Source: Cyanobacteriota bacterium (GTDB lineage Bacteria; Acidobacteriota; Vicinamibacteria; Vicinamibacterales; UBA2999). Taken from it: DNA of 64,000 nucleotides. Of this stretch, positions 61,782-64,000 are shown in pieces (the first letter of the stretch is position 1; every line of letters begins with the position of its first letter). The notes under the pieces are model-generated. The model saw only the letters and a list, made by a program, of their open reading frames with translations. It was not told the DNA's origin and ran no database searches. Where the stretch lies: positions 1-64,000 of the forward strand of contig JAIEMQ010000020.1 of assembly GCA_019752015.1 (NCBI GenBank), written 5' to 3'. Made by a program: the position numbers and the translations under genes.

Positions 61782-62312
61782 GTGAACTTTGCGGCCGTAT
61801 TGGCCCGCATCGAACAAATTCTTTCGACCGGTCCGTGGCCGTCGGCCGTGGCGGGCGGTGTCGCGCTGGCCGCGTATGGTTCGCCGCGGCTGACGATCGA
61901 TCTCGACATCGTCACGCACCGCGATGCCCAGCCGGCCGTCATCGCCGCGCTGGAGCGGACGGGCTACGAAACGCTGTACCGTTCGAGCGGCTTCTCGAAT
62001 CACCGCCACTTCGAGGCTGAGCTCGGACGGGTGGATCTGATTTATGTGGACGACGTGACGTCCGGTCGCCTGTTCGCGGCGGCGCGCACCCTCATGGGAC
62101 CCGCGTCGACGCGCATTCGCGTGCCGTCGCCGGAGCACCTGGCGGCGATGAAGATTCAGGCGATCAGGAACGCGCCGGATCGGACACTGCGGGACCTCGC
62201 TGATGTGGCATTCTTGTTGACGGTTGAGGGTGTCAATCGAGACGAGATCAAGGGATACTTTGAGCAGGCGGGCTTGTTACACCATTGGACGGACGTGATT
62301 CGTGAACGATGA
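61782..62312 (+). CDS. Nucleotidyltransferase of the AbiEii/DUF6036-like type
   Basis: A 176-residue protein. The nucleotidyltransferase motif is GGVALAAYGSPRLTIDLDIV, with Gly25-Gly26 and the metal-binding Asp40 and Asp42. A further acidic strand (ELGRVDLIYVDD) supplies the third carboxylate. The C-terminal half is helical (PEHLAAMKIQAIRN, RDLADVAFLLTVEG). Related proteins act as toxins of type IV toxin-antitoxin or abortive-infection systems, or as tRNA/aminoglycoside-type transferases. GTG 61782 is the start. It overlaps the small gene downstream by 11 bases. Confidence 0.78.
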   Translation: MNFAAVLARIEQILSTGPWPSAVAGGVALAAYGSPRLTIDLDIVTHRDAQPAVIAALERTGYETLYRSSGFSNHRHFEAELGRVDLIYVDDVTSGRLFAAARTLMGPASTRIRVPSPEHLAAMKIQAIRNAPDRTLRDLADVAFLLTVEGVNRDEIKGYFEQAGLLHHWTDVIRER

Positions 62313-62511
62313 TGACACGCTCGATTTGAATCGCGCCTTCGTGGCGACCACCGCCGACATCGAAGCCCTGCGCGTGTCGCGGGCGAGTGTGCCGTCGTGG
62401 CTGTCGCTGGATTGGCGCACGATCGCCGCCATGCAGCCGCCGGCCGCTGGTGCGCGGCGTTCGACGGCGCAGGACGAGTGGCTGCCATTCTCGCTGGATC
62501 AATGCAGATGA
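62302..62511 (+). CDS. Small partner of the nucleotidyltransferase, unknown function
   Basis: A 69-residue protein from GTG 62302. It is acidic at the N-terminus (NDDDTLDLNRAFVATTADIE) with a tryptophan-containing middle (SVPSWLSLDWRTIAAM) and no membrane segment. I do not recognise a family. The 11-base overlap with the nucleotidyltransferase argues for a coupled partner, possibly its antidote or a substrate adaptor. It is short, so its reality rests on the overlap and the helical propensity of the first half. Confidence 0.5.
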   Translation: MNDDDTLDLNRAFVATTADIEALRVSRASVPSWLSLDWRTIAAMQPPAAGARRSTAQDEWLPFSLDQCR

Positions 62512-62532
62512 TGCTCAATCGGGATCAGTCGT

Positions 62533-63198
62533 TCAGGCCGCCATCGCGTAGACGACCAGGTTCACGCTGAAGCGCGTGTTGTCATCGCGCTGGAATCGCT
62601 TGTTGCGCCAGTCGTAGTCCCACTCGCAGCCGTAGTCCTTGTTCGAATACAGCACGCCGATCCGTCCGCGCCGTTCAACGGCGCGCAGGTAGTCGTGCAC
62701 CAGATCGTCGCCCCAGCCATTCAGCTCGTGCGCGGTCTGCGGCGGGCCGTCGGGAAACTGGAAAAACGATCGATAGATCGCATGCGTGCGCGGCAGCTTG
62801 TCCAGCGTGCCGGGGCCGGGAAAGGCGCGATGCATTTCCTGTTCGAATGAAGTGGCGTAAAGGCCGGCGACGTCGTGATTGCAGTCGTCGGAAAACAGGA
62901 AGCCGCCCCGCTCGACAAACTCCTTGAGCCGTTCCCGCTCGCGATCGCTGAAGCGAACCAGCTTGTGCCCGGTCATGAACAGAAAAGGGAAGGCGAGGAG
63001 CTCGTCGGAATCCGCCGTGATCACCACTTCTTCCGGATAGACCGCGATGTTCGTGTATTCGACGATCGAGTTGAGCACGTTCGCGGCCACCTTCGGGTTG
63101 TAGTCCCAGTCCCCGGAGTCGTAGCGGAGCCGCGCGAACACGAATTCCCCTGCCCGCGGCTTCCCCCTGACGGGTCGCGGAAGCTGATCCAACGACAC
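62533..63198 (-). CDS. DUF4159 protein
   Basis: A 221-residue protein with the DUF4159 pattern: FVFARLRYDSGDWDYNPKVA, LAFPFLFMTGHKLVRFSDRE, LKEFVERGGFLFSDDCNHD and VLYSNKDYGCEWDYDW. No signal peptide is seen. DUF4159 usually sits in MoxR-DUF58-BatA operons. Here it is alone, about 19 kb downstream of such an operon and on the opposite strand. The start is convincingly placed after AACGACACTG-like sequence; no alternative is needed. Confidence 0.88.
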   Translation of the reverse strand: MSLDQLPRPVRGKPRAGEFVFARLRYDSGDWDYNPKVAANVLNSIVEYTNIAVYPEEVVITADSDELLAFPFLFMTGHKLVRFSDRERERLKEFVERGGFLFSDDCNHDVAGLYATSFEQEMHRAFPGPGTLDKLPRTHAIYRSFFQFPDGPPQTAHELNGWGDDLVHDYLRAVERRGRIGVLYSNKDYGCEWDYDWRNKRFQRDDNTRFSVNLVVYAMAA

Positions 63199-63204
63199 TG
63201 TTCA

Positions 63205-63236
63205 AGTCTACCGGCTCCCGGCTCCCGGCCTCCGGA
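63205..63236. repeat. Single arm of CGGCTCC tandem units
   Basis: CCGGCTCCCGGCTCCCGGCC followed by CTCCGG, between the divergent DUF4159 and AI-2E genes. It matches one arm of the inverted element at 53890-54004. Confidence 0.55.
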
Positions 63237-63270
63237 TCTGAGTGGCACGATTCATGGTTGTGCTAGTCGT

Positions 63271-64000
63271 ATGGCTGAGCCTCGCGAGAATGGCGACAAG
63301 GAAAAGGCCGCCGTCATTCCGCACGTCCCGACGCAAATCACGGCGCCGCAGGTCATTGCGGTCATCCTGGCGCTCGCCGCCTGCCGCTACGCCCGCGACA
63401 TCATCGCGCCGCTGCTGCTCGCGGTCCTGGCGGCCGTCGCTCTGGCGCCGCTCGTGCGCGGGCTGTCACGCATCGTTCCGCGCTGGCTCGCCGCCGCGGT
63501 CGTGGTGTTGAGCATCGCCGGCGCGTTCGGCGTCACCGCCTGGGTGCTGTCCGACGACCTCGCCACCTTCAGCCGGCGGCTGCCGGCCATCGTGCGCGAC
63601 ATCCGCGATGCGATCCAGTCGGCGTCACCGCGGCAGAGCTTGATTCGGCAGTTGCAGCAGGCCGTCACCGAGCTCGAACAGACAACGAAGGCGGCCAAGC
63701 CGCCCGCCGCGACGCCGGTGACGATTGTCGAGACCGTGGACGTGCAGCGCCAGATGATGACGTATGCCCGCAGCGCGGGCACCTACCTGTCCTCCGGCAT
63801 CCTGCTGCTGTTCCTGATCTACTTCCTGTTGTCCGAAGGCGAGCTGTTCAAGCAAAAGCTCGTCAAACTCAGTGGTGAGCGGCTGTCGCAAAAGAAAGTG
63901 ACCGTGCAGATGATCGACGAGATCACGGCGCACATCGGCCGCTTCGTGTTCTATCAGTTCTGGAGCGGCCTGCTGGTCGGGACAATCACGTGGCTCGTGT
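63271..64000 (+). CDS. AI-2E family transporter, cut by the window end
   Basis: The first 243 residues of a membrane protein of the AI-2E/TqsA/PerM family. After a short soluble N-terminus come helices near ITAPQVIAVILALAACRYA, IIAPLLLAVLAAVALAPLV and WLAAAVVVLSIAGAFGVTAW, a soluble segment (FSRRLPAIVRDIRDAIQSA, QQAVTELEQTTKAAKPP), then SGILLLFLIYFLLSEGELF. The family exports or exchanges small molecules, ions or signals; the name does not prove autoinducer-2 transport. ATG 63271 (MAEPRENGDKEKAAV) is used. The rest lies outside the window. Confidence 0.85.
   Translation, partial: MAEPRENGDKEKAAVIPHVPTQITAPQVIAVILALAACRYARDIIAPLLLAVLAAVALAPLVRGLSRIVPRWLAAAVVVLSIAGAFGVTAWVLSDDLATFSRRLPAIVRDIRDAIQSASPRQSLIRQLQQAVTELEQTTKAAKPPAATPVTIVETVDVQRQMMTYARSAGTYLSSGILLLFLIYFLLSEGELFKQKLVKLSGERLSQKKVTVQMIDEITAHIGRFVFYQFWSGLLVGTITWLV

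Overview
The window is GC-rich bacterial chromosome with tightly packed genes and no rRNA, tRNA, CRISPR or prophage that I could see. The gene content suggests an Acidobacteriota genome, probably close to the Vicinamibacteria. The main clues are three large MacB/FtsX-type permeases (one behind a PadR regulator), a BlaI/BlaR1-TonB pair, TldD/PmbA proteins, a MoxR-DUF58-BatA operon, DUF4159 and many exported hydrolases. That placement is inference from gene families, not a computed phylogeny.

Layout. Positions 1-3750 hold a run of small exported or hydrolytic proteins, several of them broken, and a PilZ protein. Positions 3.9-9.7 kb hold two macrolide-exporter-like permeases with a PadR regulator. 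Positions 9.7-13.7 kb are a minus-strand cluster: thioredoxin 2, a MoxR AAA+ ATPase, a metallopeptidase/VWA protein, a membrane protein and an ACT protein. Positions 14-31 kb are mostly exported enzymes: an L,D-transpeptidase, a TolB-like propeller, an intradiol dioxygenase-like lipoprotein, a dipeptidyl-peptidase III-like lipoprotein, a dienelactone hydrolase, a PQQ-type propeller and a peroxiredoxin. A BlaI/M56-TonB regulatory pair and an MFS transporter close this stretch. Positions 32-36.8 kb carry a third permease and an HtrA / LuxR-HTH / catalytically dead HtrA trio. Positions 36.9-43.5 kb are a five-gene aerotolerance-type operon (MoxR, DUF58, BatA-like, DUF4175-like, amidotransferase-like membrane protein), followed by a PmbA-like/TldD pair and a phospholipase D-like protein.

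Positions 47.3-61.7 kb are a signalling block. It contains a soluble-looking histidine kinase and a TonB receptor-YfiR-CHASE-type hybrid kinase operon. It also contains a 1,907-residue cytosolic hybrid kinase with about twenty HAMP-like modules and three receivers, and an overlapping receiver-kinase-receiver protein. The right end holds a nucleotidyltransferase with a small partner, DUF4159, and the start of an AI-2E family transporter.

Two themes stand out. First, there are many freshly broken or recombined genes: an in-frame TGA, single-base deletions, internal deletions and swapped tails. Second, several intergenic spacers are built from short degenerate tandem units arranged as inverted arms. 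A REP-like palindrome with a compensatory base-pair change also lies inside two coding regions. The most novel-looking systems are the poly-HAMP kinase pair, the HtrA/LuxR/dead-HtrA trio and the MoxR-metallopeptidase/VWA cluster.
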